A stretch of 64,000 nucleotides of DNA. Origin: DAOUBP01 sp964513075. Lineage in GTDB: Bacteria > Chloroflexota > Anaerolineae > CG2-30-64-16. The stretch spans positions 1-64,000 of the forward strand of contig CAZELR010000017.1 in NCBI GenBank assembly GCA_964513075.1, in the 5' to 3' direction. Positions 34,747 to 43,034 of the stretch are shown one piece after another; the first letter of the stretch is position 1; every line of letters begins with the position of its first letter. The translations under genes were made by a program, and so were the position numbers. Under the pieces are notes generated by a model. It was not told the origin of the DNA and did no database searches. It worked only from the letters and a program-made list of their open reading frames with translations.

Positions 34747-34792
34747 GAACCCCGGTTTCGCGACCTGCGGGTCGTTCAAGAAACCGGGGTTC
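34747..34792. repeat. Two-hairpin variant of the interspersed palindrome
   Basis: GAACCCCGGTTTC (34747-34759) and GAAACCGGGGTTC (34780-34792) form the outer stem and CGACC/GGTCG (34761-34765, 34770-34774) an inner one. The same two-stem layout with the inner CGACC/GGTCG occurs at 60200-60245. It lies between the Gln/Gly-repeat gene and the protease start. Confidence 0.88.
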
Positions 34793-34800
34793 CGATTTTC

Positions 34801-35493
34801 TTACCAGTTTTCGAGCAACCCGTCCAGGCCGCTCTTCTTCGCCGGCTGAGCCTGGCCAGAGGACGCCTGGCGCTGAGCGCCCAACGCACCGAGGATCTCG
34901 TCCAGGCCCTGCTTAGCAGTCTGGGAATCGAGACCGGTCTGCTCCGCCAACTCCTTGGCCATGCTCTTGTCCTGGCCCATCTGCTCCAACAGACCGTCCA
35001 GATCCAGGCCGCCGCCGGACTGCTGTGCAGACCCCGACTGGCCAGAGGCGCTGCCCGACAGGCCGCCCAGCAGCTTGCTCATCACGAACGAGAGGATCAT
35101 CTGGACGATTACCGATGACAGGCCCGTCTTCCCTGACACGCCCTCGATGATGGGCGAGGCCGACTGCTGGGCTCCCCCGCCGCCGCCCAAAATCGCGGAG
35201 ATGATGTCCATCAGGCCGCCGCCGCTCTGCTGCTGCTGTTGCTGCTGCTGGCCGCCACCCATGATGGCGCCCAGAATGTCTTCCAGGCCGCCACCGCTCT
35301 GCTGTTGCTGCTGCTGGCCGCCACCCATGATGGCGCCCAGGATATCTTCCAGGCCGCCACCGCTCTGCTGTTGCTGCTGCTGGCCGCCACCCATAATGGC
35401 GCCCAGGATATCCTCCAGGCCGCCGCCGCTCTGCTGCTGTTTCTGCGTGCTCGCGCCACCCATCATGGCCTGAAGCAGATCTTCCAAACTCAT
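34801..35493 (-). CDS. Poly-Gln/Gly amphipathic-helix repeat protein, DUF937-like C-terminus
   Basis: A 230-residue protein. The first ~115 residues are five short helices of the form LEDILGAIMGGG separated by linkers of 3-8 Gln then SGGG; three are identical apart from Gln number and are encoded by near-perfect 66-72 bp tandem repeats. The C-terminal half contains SSVIVQMILSFVMSKLLGGL (a hydrophobic helix ~125-145) and ends with a helical segment near QTGLDSQTAKQGLDEILGAL, which resembles the DUF937/YidB fold. No signal peptide. The helix-Gln-Gly pattern suggests self-association. Function is unknown. AAAGGAG precedes ATG 35493. Confidence 0.75.
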   Translation of the reverse strand: MSLEDLLQAMMGGASTQKQQQSGGGLEDILGAIMGGGQQQQQQSGGGLEDILGAIMGGGQQQQQQSGGGLEDILGAIMGGGQQQQQQQQSGGGLMDIISAILGGGGGAQQSASPIIEGVSGKTGLSSVIVQMILSFVMSKLLGGLSGSASGQSGSAQQSGGGLDLDGLLEQMGQDKSMAKELAEQTGLDSQTAKQGLDEILGALGAQRQASSGQAQPAKKSGLDGLLENW

Positions 35494-35673
35494 TGTCGGA
35501 AACTCCTTTCGTTTTTGCGCGTGCCTAAGTCACCGGATAGAACCAGGCGGCGGCGCGCGCACTACCACCTGAATCGTGATTATCCCACAACACCATTACG
35601 GATCAGCTTACAAATCGCTGGGAAGCCGACCTGCTTACACGGCCGCCATGACGAACACGGCACAAGAACGTGC

Positions 35674-38028
35674 CTAGCGGCCAGCCCGCAACGGCAGGAT
35701 CGCCATATCCTGCACCCCCGACTGGCCCACGGCACGGAAACGCGTGCCCCACGGGATCAGCAGATCCTGTGTCTGAGCGGTCAAGTTGCGCAGGACCAGG
35801 GTGCCCTTGCCGGAGTAGGCAGACTGCGTCGGCTGCTGTCCGGTATAGTCGCCAAGCGTAGCTTCCACTACACCATTCGTGAGTGCAGTGTATAGCGATT
35901 GCAGCTTCAAGTCAAGCTCTGGCGTGGGTGCGTCGCTTTGCGCAAAACGAATGATCTCGTCGGCGATGGTGTAGTCCCGACCACCGAGGCGCTTGTCTTG
36001 CGCCAGGGCCCAGACCGCGAGATTGGTCTGCCACGGGTCGCTATCCGCGTAGCCCTTCTTGACTGCATAGGCCAGGGCCTTACGGACCACATCGGGTAGA
36101 GCATCTGCTGCCTGCAGCGATGCACCGGGGAAAGGCGCACCATAGTTCAAGCAGAAGCCGGCGACCGGCACGCTGACCGATGAATTCGGCCCCAAAGTGA
36201 CACGATAAGGCTCAGGATAATCAGCCGGGCCCACCGTTACAGCCACCGGCTCACCGGAATCAACACTCCCGTCCGGATTGGTGGTGCGGGCGGCCAGGAT
36301 ATGCTGGCCCGGGGACAGCGCCGGCAGGCTGAACCGCCACCAGCCGTCGGGGCCTGCAGTTGTCTCGCCCAGCAGCGTGTCGCCGTCGAAGATTTGCACC
36401 TTCGCACCCGGCGCTGCTGCGCCCGCCAACATAGAACCCGCATCTGCCGACAGCGCCAACCCGCCCGCCGGCACATCGATCGTAGGCGCGGCCCCCGCAG
36501 CAACCGCGGCTTCCGCTCCCACCTCTGTGCTCAGCGGCTGGCCATCTACAGTCGTGCCGTCGGGGTTGGTAACGCGCGGCAGCAGATTGTGCAAGCCCGC
36601 GGCCAACTCAGGCAGGCTGAACTGCCATTTGCCATCGGGGCCCGCCGTTGTCTCGCCCAGCAGCGTGTCGCCGTCGAAGATTTGCACCTTAGCACCCGGC
36701 AAAGCCGTGCCGGTCAACAGAGAACCCGCATCTGCCGACAGCGCCAACCCACCAGCCGGCACATCGATGGCTGGCGCAGCCTTTGTCTCTGCAGCACCCG
36801 CTGCGGCCTCTATGCTCAGCGGCTCGCCATCTACCGTTGTACCGTCGGGGCTGGTGACGCGCGGCAGCAGATTGTGTAAACCTGCGGCCAACGCCGGCAA
36901 GCTGAACTGCCACTTGCCGTCTGGTCCCGCCGTTGTCTCGCCCAGCAGCGTGTCGCCGTCAAAAATCTGCACCCGCGCACCTGGCGCAGCCGTGCCCGTT
37001 AACACAGAGCCCGCGCTGGCCGTCAGCGCCAACCCGCCCGCGGGAACGTCGATGCCCGGCGCAACCACAGCCGGAGCTGCGACCTCCACGCTCAACGGCT
37101 CGCTGCCGACCGTCGTGCCATCAGGATTGGTGACACGCGCGCCCAGGGTATGCAAGCCCGCGACCAACGCCGGCAGGCTGAACTGCCACTTGCCGTCTGG
37201 TCCCGCCGTTGCCTCACCCAAGAGTGTGTCGCCGTCAAAGATCTGCACCTTCGCACCCGGCGCAGCCGTGCCTGACAATGCAACACCCGGCCTGCCCGCC
37301 ATCAACGCCAGCCCGTCCGCTGGCACGTCGATGCTCGGCGCTGCGAAGATAGGCGCCACCGTCACCGCCAAAGGTACACTGGTCGCGCTGATGCCATCGG
37401 CGCCCGTGGCTTCCACTACCAACGTATGCGTGCCCGCAGCCAGCGCAGGCACGCCAAGTGTCCAATTGCCATCGACGCCGGCAGTTGTTTCACCCAACAC
37501 AGCGTCACCGTCAAGCAAGCGAATGAGCGCAGCCGGAACGGCTGTGCCAGTTGCGACAAAGGACTTTCCGGTCAGCAACGCAGTCTGACCACCGGTGAAC
37601 CCCAGGGTGGGGGCAACCACCGGCGCTTTATCCGCGGCCAGCACGTTAAAGCCGACAGGCTCAGAGGTGGTCAGGCGAACGCCATTTTTGTCAAACGTTG
37701 CGGCAGTGATGGTGTGCGGGCCAAGCGACAGCGATGGCATCGCAAATCGCAGATTGCCCTGACCATCGGCCGTTGTCTCACCCAGCAGCGTGTCGCCGTC
37801 AAAGAAACGCACCACCGCGCCAGGAGCGGCCTTGCCCGTCACATCGCCCAACGCGCCTTCGATGAGGCGAGCGCCAGCCACAGGAGCCGAGAGCGTCGGC
37901 GCCACAGCCTGGGGCGCACCGCATCCGCGCAGCCCCAAAAGCAGGGCCAGCAAGGCAAGCAGCGCAGCCAGCAGCAGCTTCCAACGATCAAGCCGCCAGA
38001 ACCAATAAGGTGGATGCTCGACGCGCAT
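35674..38028 (-). CDS. Membrane-anchored protein with six bacterial Ig-like repeats
   Basis: A 784-residue protein. A short cytoplasmic N-terminus is followed by one membrane helix (LLLAALLALLALLLGLRG, ~17-35) ending in a Cys that is a poor lipobox. Six Ig-like units follow, each with (V/I)xxFDGDTLLGETTAG; the last four are nearly identical, which points to recent expansion. The C-terminal ~190 residues form another conserved-looking domain that starts with VSVPVAGFCLNYG, contains a helical part (ALAYAVKKGYADSDPWQTN) and ends in GTLVLRNLTAQTQDLLIPWG. The Ig stalk probably lifts that domain away from the membrane. It starts 2 bases after the upstream gene with its own AGGAGG, so both are co-translated. 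Confidence 0.78.
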   Translation of the reverse strand: MRVEHPPYWFWRLDRWKLLLAALLALLALLLGLRGCGAPQAVAPTLSAPVAGARLIEGALGDVTGKAAPGAVVRFFDGDTLLGETTADGQGNLRFAMPSLSLGPHTITAATFDKNGVRLTTSEPVGFNVLAADKAPVVAPTLGFTGGQTALLTGKSFVATGTAVPAALIRLLDGDAVLGETTAGVDGNWTLGVPALAAGTHTLVVEATGADGISATSVPLAVTVAPIFAAPSIDVPADGLALMAGRPGVALSGTAAPGAKVQIFDGDTLLGEATAGPDGKWQFSLPALVAGLHTLGARVTNPDGTTVGSEPLSVEVAAPAVVAPGIDVPAGGLALTASAGSVLTGTAAPGARVQIFDGDTLLGETTAGPDGKWQFSLPALAAGLHNLLPRVTSPDGTTVDGEPLSIEAAAGAAETKAAPAIDVPAGGLALSADAGSLLTGTALPGAKVQIFDGDTLLGETTAGPDGKWQFSLPELAAGLHNLLPRVTNPDGTTVDGQPLSTEVGAEAAVAAGAAPTIDVPAGGLALSADAGSMLAGAAAPGAKVQIFDGDTLLGETTAGPDGWWRFSLPALSPGQHILAARTTNPDGSVDSGEPVAVTVGPADYPEPYRVTLGPNSSVSVPVAGFCLNYGAPFPGASLQAADALPDVVRKALAYAVKKGYADSDPWQTNLAVWALAQDKRLGGRDYTIADEIIRFAQSDAPTPELDLKLQSLYTALTNGVVEATLGDYTGQQPTQSAYSGKGTLVLRNLTAQTQDLLIPWGTRFRAVGQSGVQDMAILPLRAGR

Positions 38029-38030
38029 GC

Positions 38031-40591
38031 TTACGCCTCCTGGTCCAGCAGTCGCTTCGCCTGCGCGATCCAGTTTTTGTAGCTAGGTTTTCGCCATTCG
38101 GGGGCCTGGCAGATTGCAGCCAATTGCTCGACCGTAGCGTTGGCTAATGCACGATAAGTACAAATGCCTGCATCATACAACCGACCCTCGTACACCTCAC
38201 CGATGCCTTCAAAAGGCTCGAAGTCATCGGGCTGGGCGCCGTCCCACTTGCGACCGATCGTGCCGGTCTCCTCGGCCAACCGGAGCGCATCGGCCTTGAT
38301 TGCCGCCAAATCTACGTCCTGGAATTCCTTCAGATCGAGGATGCTCTTCAAAGCAGCGTCATCGCTCTGTGCAAGCTCCCAGAAAGAGCCAATCCCTGCG
38401 GCGTATAGTTTCTGCTCGTAGACCGAACCGATACCCTGTACGCGAGAAAGGTCCTGCGGGCAGGAGACTGTTTTTTCGCTGCGGGAATGCGACATCCGGG
38501 TGATGCGCTTGCCACTTGCACGCAGCTTCGCCTCCTTGATCCAGGCGTCGTAATCGCCGCCGCGCACACCGGCGGTGCGCGTAATCTGTGCCAACTGCTC
38601 AGGATTTGCCGCAGCCAGCGCACTGAAGGTCGTGATCCCTGCAGCGCCCAACGCCTGCGCGGTCTTCTCGCCCACGCCGCTGACCAGATTAAGATTATCG
38701 CCCTGGCGGCTGAAGAGGACTGCTTGGAGCGCCTGGAGACCCGCCTCGTCGCCGGCGGCAGCCAGCCGCGCCTGTGCAATCCAATCGCCATAATTGACGC
38801 GGCGCCAAGCCGGCGCCTGGATGATGGCACTCAGTCCGGCCTCATCGGCAGCCGCCAGGTCGGCGAAGCTCGTGATGCCGGCTGCGTTCAGCTTACCTGC
38901 ATACACCGGGCCGATGCCCTCAAGCAGCGTCAGGTCATCACCCGACCGCGCGGCCAGCGGCTTACTGAGCAGGGTCTGTGCACCGGTAACCCAGGCATCG
39001 GTGTCAACGCGACGCCAGGCAGGCACATCGATGATCGCTTTGAGTTGCTCGGGCTTTGCCGCGCTGAGCGCGGCATACGACGTGATACCCGCAGCAGCCA
39101 ATTGCGCAGCATACTTCGGGCCGATGCCAGGCACCAGGGTCAGATCGTCCGTCTTGACCCTACCGGCAGCAGTGGGCGCCAACACGTCGATGGCCGCCTG
39201 TGGCAGCTTCACACCGCCGTCAGGCAGCTCTGCGCCGACGTGCGGCAGACTCACGGAAGACAGATCGGCTTCAACCTCACCGACACGCGCTGACACACCG
39301 GGCCAATCCACCTCAGGCAGCTCAACCTTCGGCAGCTCCACCTCAGGCAATTCGACCTTCGGCAGCTCAACCTTCGGCAGATCCACCTCAGGCAGCTTGA
39401 CCTTCGGCAGCTCCACCTCAGGCAACTCAACCTTCGGCAGATCTACGTCGGGCAATTCGACCTTCGGCAGCTCCAGGTCGGGCAATTCGACCTTCGGGAG
39501 TTCCACCTCAGGCAACTCAACATCACCGCCCAACTTGCCAGCCAACCCGGCCACCAGGCCGCCGGCAGCATCCAGGCCACCGGTCACCTTACCCTTTAAG
39601 GAGTCCAGCGCCACGTCGGGCAGCTCGACCTTCGGCAGCTCTACCTCAGGCAATTCGACCTTCGGCAGGTCCACGTCGGGCAATTCGACCTTCGGGAGTT
39701 CCACTTCAGGTAGCTCGACCTTCGGGAGTTCCACCTCAGGCAACTCGACCTTCGGCAGATCCACCTCAGGCAACGCGACCTTCGGCAGATCCACCTCAGG
39801 CAACTCGACCTTCGGCAGCTCAACGTCGGGCAACTCAACATTACCGCCCAACTTGCCAGCCAACCCGGCCACCAGGCCGCNNNNNNNNNNNNNNNNNNNN
39901 NNNNNNNNNNNNNNNNNNNNNNNNNNNNNNNNNNNNNNNNNNNNNNNNNNNNNNNNNNNNNNNNNNNNNNNNNNNNNNNNTCGGGCAACTCAACATTACC
40001 GCCCAACTTGCCAGCCAACCCGGCCACCAGGCCGCCGGCAGCAGCCAGCCCACCGGTCACCTTGCCCTTTAAGGAGTCCAACTCCACGTTGGGCAGTTCA
40101 ATCTTCGGGAGTTCCACCTCAGGCAACTCGACCTTCGGCAGATCCACGTCGGGCAAGTCGACCTTCGGCAGTTCCACTTCAGGTAGCTCGACCTTCGGCA
40201 GTTCCACGTCGGGCAAGTCGACCTTCGGCAGATCCACGTCGGGCAACTCGATCTCCGGCAGGTCGGCCGCAATCTTGGGAACTTCAACTTCGACTTTGGG
40301 CAAATCGACGCCGATTTCGGGCGCCGCAACACGCGCCCCCAACCGATCGATGTCGATGGCAGGAGCAACAGCCTTGGCGCGCAACGCCTTCAGGTCGGCC
40401 TCGAGCAGGTCGGCCTGTACGTGGGCGTTGCGCAATTCCGCGTCGCGAGTTTGCAGGTCCCCTTCCACCTGCAACAGGCGCCTCTGGCACTCCAGCCGAC
40501 GCCGGCGGAAGAACCAGAGCTCCAAAAGCCATTCCAGGAGCCAGCCGAGGAGAAAACCGATGATAAGGGCGAGCCAGGGATTGAGAGACAT
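38031..40591 (-). CDS. Membrane-anchored LP-repeat protein with five helix-hairpin-helix (DUF4332) domains
   Basis: Spans the N-run at 39881-39980; collapsing the duplicated 55-mers there leaves one uninterrupted frame of 801 codons. The N-terminus is a membrane helix (WLALIIGFLLGWLLEWLLEL) and a coiled coil (~25-75). Next comes a long region with a 5-residue period, (V/L)(E/D)LP(K/E/D), interrupted by copies of DSLKGKVTGGL.AAGGLVAG. The C-terminal ~400 residues are five DUF4332-type helix-hairpin-helix domains, each with a GIG or GVG hairpin and a closing W/I..A helix (VPGIGPKYAAQL, LEGIGPVYAGKL, VSGVGEKTAQAL, VQGIGSVYEQKL, FEGIGEVYEGRL). Such domains often bind DNA or proteins. No characterised homologue is known to me. 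AGGAGG precedes ATG 40591. Confidence 0.75.
39881..39980. other. N-run inside the LP-repeat gene
   Basis: Exactly 100 N. The 55 bases before it (39826-39880) are identical to the 55 bases after it (39981-40035), as expected when two contigs overlapping by one k-mer were scaffolded without merging. The true copy number of the LP repeat here is uncertain. Confidence 0.9.
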
Positions 40592-40725
40592 GGGATAGCG
40601 TTCCTCCTTTGAAAAATCAAGCGATGAAGTGCCAATTGGTCTTTTGATCATCGCAGCACTCCCACCCGCAATGCACGGCCTGCATCATGAAAACCAAGCT
40701 GCTTCGATGAACAAGCTTACTTGCA

Positions 40726-40755
40726 AGTGTACACTACAACATATAGATAGTGAAA
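40726..40755 (-). promoter_or_regulatory. Promoter candidate for the repeat-protein cluster
   Basis: On the minus strand TTTCAC (40755-40750) and TACACT (40731-40726) are 18 bases apart, with a TG just before the -10. It lies about 135 bases before ATG 40591. Confidence 0.4.
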
Positions 40756-40830
40756 GTTACGTCTCGAATTACGCTAGAGTCGATATCTGGCTTTTGGCAG
40801 AATTTCCTGAAAGACGTCTGCGCCCAGCCA

Positions 40831-41745
40831 TCATCCAGAAGGAATCAGCCAGCGCGTCACATCATCCGAGGTCACCACTCGCGCTGTGCCGCCACGCGCA
40901 GTTGTCGAGAGTCCACCCACCACGTTGCCCCAACGCAAGCACTCGGCGAGCGGCCGATCGTCCAACCAGGCCTTCACGAAACCAGCGTTGAAGCAGTCAC
41001 CTGCGCCGGTGGTATCCACCGGCGTCACCGGAATGGCCGGCTCATCATAGATCCGGCCATCGCAGATGGCGTGTGCGCCGCGGCTGCCGTCTTTGACAAC
41101 GACCAGCGGACACAAGGCGCCCAGGTCACGTAAGGCTGCGGTGAGGTCCGCTTGCCCCGTCATACGCCGGGCCTCGTCCGCATTAGGCAAAAACACGTCG
41201 ACGCTCTTCACGGCTTTCCGCACTGCAGGATCCGCCAAGATCACGTCAGCGGTGGAGTTGCCATCCATCACAAGCTTCATGCGTTTAGCCCGCACCAGCA
41301 TCAAGCCAGCATCGAAAAAGCTGCCGCAGTACACGCCGGCAAGATGGACGGCGCGCGCCGAAGTTGTCGCCAACGCCTTCATCGCCGCAGGCAGCTGCGG
41401 ATCAGGGTCGGCATAGGTGATAAACGCACGGTCGGCCGGATAGCTGACAGACACGGTAATGTGGCGCAGCGGGCGATCGTGCCAGACAAACAAACCTTCA
41501 TCCAGGTCCGTATCGTGAACCCGACCGGCTACCAGGCGACTAAGATCATCCTGCCCGAAATCAGCCGCCCAGCCCACTTTCAGCCCCAAGCGCTGCATGG
41601 CCAACGCACTGTTAAACGCACCACCCGGAATCAGATCGAAGCCAGCGGCGAAGGTCTCTTTGCCCAGCTCCGGCATCTTCGGGAGACCGGTGAAGATCAC
41701 GTCGAGGAAATAGTCACCGAGAAGCAAGACGTCGTACTTGGGCAT
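40831..41745 (-). CDS. PfkB-family carbohydrate kinase
   Basis: A 304-residue ribokinase-fold kinase. The N-terminal LGDYFLDVIFTGLPKMPELGKET and GGAFNSALAMQRLGLKVGWAADFG segments form the sugar site, and VDTTGAGDCFNAGFVKAW (~240-257) holds the catalytic Asp and anion hole. It would phosphorylate a sugar or nucleoside with ATP in the cytoplasm. It is the last gene of the PIG-L/MFS/GH4/hydrolase/kinase run, so its substrate is probably a monosaccharide freed by that pathway. ATG 41745 follows GAAGGTG. The substrate is not readable from the sequence. Confidence 0.88.
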   Translation of the reverse strand: MPKYDVLLLGDYFLDVIFTGLPKMPELGKETFAAGFDLIPGGAFNSALAMQRLGLKVGWAADFGQDDLSRLVAGRVHDTDLDEGLFVWHDRPLRHITVSVSYPADRAFITYADPDPQLPAAMKALATTSARAVHLAGVYCGSFFDAGLMLVRAKRMKLVMDGNSTADVILADPAVRKAVKSVDVFLPNADEARRMTGQADLTAALRDLGALCPLVVVKDGSRGAHAICDGRIYDEPAIPVTPVDTTGAGDCFNAGFVKAWLDDRPLAECLRWGNVVGGLSTTARGGTARVVTSDDVTRWLIPSG

Positions 41746-41837
41746 AATCACGGCACCTTCACAATGCAACCCCAGGGGCAAGACATTCCTGAGCCCCATA
41801 CGTCACTGGCTGGCAAATTCACTGGTCAACTTCGCCC

Positions 41838-43004
41838 CTACCCAATCAACGCATCCCAAATAGCCTCTGAGAGCTCCGCATATCGTTCTGAGACGGCCAA
41901 ATCACCCAACAATCGATTGCACAGAAATACGACAACCAACTCGGCGTCCGGATCGGCCCAGGCCATACAGGTTGCCTGGCCGAAGTGGCCGAATGTGCGA
42001 ATCGTTGCTCCCCGCCCCATACCGTTGGGACCGGGCGGATTCTGAGGCAGCACGCCGCCCAAGTGAAAGCCGTATGCCCAGCGCATATGCGAGCCGATCG
42101 TGCCGTCATAGCCTTCATAGCCCAGCGACGTCGCTGCGGCGATCGTCTCCGGCCGCACGTAGCGTCGTCCTGCATATTCGCCGCCGTTGAGCAACATCTG
42201 GTAAAAAATGGCCAGGCTGCGCGCGTTGCTGTTGAGCGTTGCTGCCGGGATCACGGCACGCCGAATTGCCGGCCAACGAAACGTCATGACCGCCAGGCGC
42301 TGGATACGATCGCCGCAGTAGATAGCCGCGGCTTCACGCTGTACGGTCTTGGGCAAGCCAAGCCAACTACGATCCATGCCCAACGGCGCGAAGAACTGCT
42401 GGCGCATGGTCTCCTGGATCGGCAGGCCTGTCACCCGGCGCACAACCTCGCCCAGAATGAAGCCATAGTTGACCGTATGGTACGCAGTGCGTGAGCCGGG
42501 CGGCCACTCGACCGGAAGGCCGGCAATGTTGCGCGTCACCCGCGACCAACTGGGCCAGAGCAGCCATTGGGTATAGAGGCCGCGCGTTGGGATGCCAGCC
42601 TGGTGCAGAAACACGTGGCGAATGGTTGCCTGCTCTTTGCCTTTGCAGCCGAACTCAGGCCAGTACTCGGCCACCGGTGCATCCAGGGCCACTCGCCCCT
42701 CTTCGATCAGGCGGTGGACGCACATACCGGTCAGCGCCTTTGTGCACGACCAGGTGAGGAATGGCGTGTCGTGGGTGACAGGCAGACGACGTCGAAGGTT
42801 GGCCAACCCAGCGACCAGATCAATCGCCACGCGTCCCCGACGCAGGACCACGATTTGTGCCCCCGGGTGTAGGCCGGCTGCGATCTGCGCGTAAAAGATC
42901 CGCTCGACGGTGCGTGCACCAGACTCATCGAAGCCCGCCCGAACAGGATCGGCAGGCTGGTCGAAGTCCAGCGCAGCCTGCAATGTCGGATTGTTTCCGG
43001 CCAT
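41838..43004 (-). CDS. Class C beta-lactamase-fold serine hydrolase
   Basis: A 388-residue protein of the serine beta-lactamase/penicillin-binding fold (EstB/LACTB type). The nucleophile motif SxxK is SCTK at 86-89, a YxN-like motif is in TAYHTVNYGF (~172), and the third motif is HFG in RTFGHFGQATC near the end. There is no signal peptide, which argues for a cytoplasmic esterase or peptidase rather than a resistance enzyme. It lies within the glycoside-use operon and could remove an acyl or peptide group from the imported substrate. Confidence 0.85.
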   Translation of the reverse strand: MAGNNPTLQAALDFDQPADPVRAGFDESGARTVERIFYAQIAAGLHPGAQIVVLRRGRVAIDLVAGLANLRRRLPVTHDTPFLTWSCTKALTGMCVHRLIEEGRVALDAPVAEYWPEFGCKGKEQATIRHVFLHQAGIPTRGLYTQWLLWPSWSRVTRNIAGLPVEWPPGSRTAYHTVNYGFILGEVVRRVTGLPIQETMRQQFFAPLGMDRSWLGLPKTVQREAAAIYCGDRIQRLAVMTFRWPAIRRAVIPAATLNSNARSLAIFYQMLLNGGEYAGRRYVRPETIAAATSLGYEGYDGTIGSHMRWAYGFHLGGVLPQNPPGPNGMGRGATIRTFGHFGQATCMAWADPDAELVVVFLCNRLLGDLAVSERYAELSEAIWDALIG

Positions 43005-43034
43005 ACCGTTTCCTCTTTCTAGAGGTTGGCCTCG

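Noticed and set aside
35240..35895. Plus-strand open frame across the Gln/Gly-repeat gene
   Set aside because: It encodes poly-Leu/Pro-type sequence from reverse-complemented CAG repeats and has no start signals; the minus-strand gene has a ribosome site and coherent repeat units.
38794..40563. Plus-strand open frame rich in Gly-Ser-Ser-Thr over the LP-repeat gene
   Set aside because: It is the reverse complement of the LP repeat. The minus strand has a membrane helix, HhH domains and a ribosome site; the plus frame has none.
41838..43004. Antibiotic-resistance beta-lactamase
   Set aside because: SxxK and the fold are present, but there is no signal peptide and the gene lies in a glycoside operon; an esterase or peptidase role is more likely.
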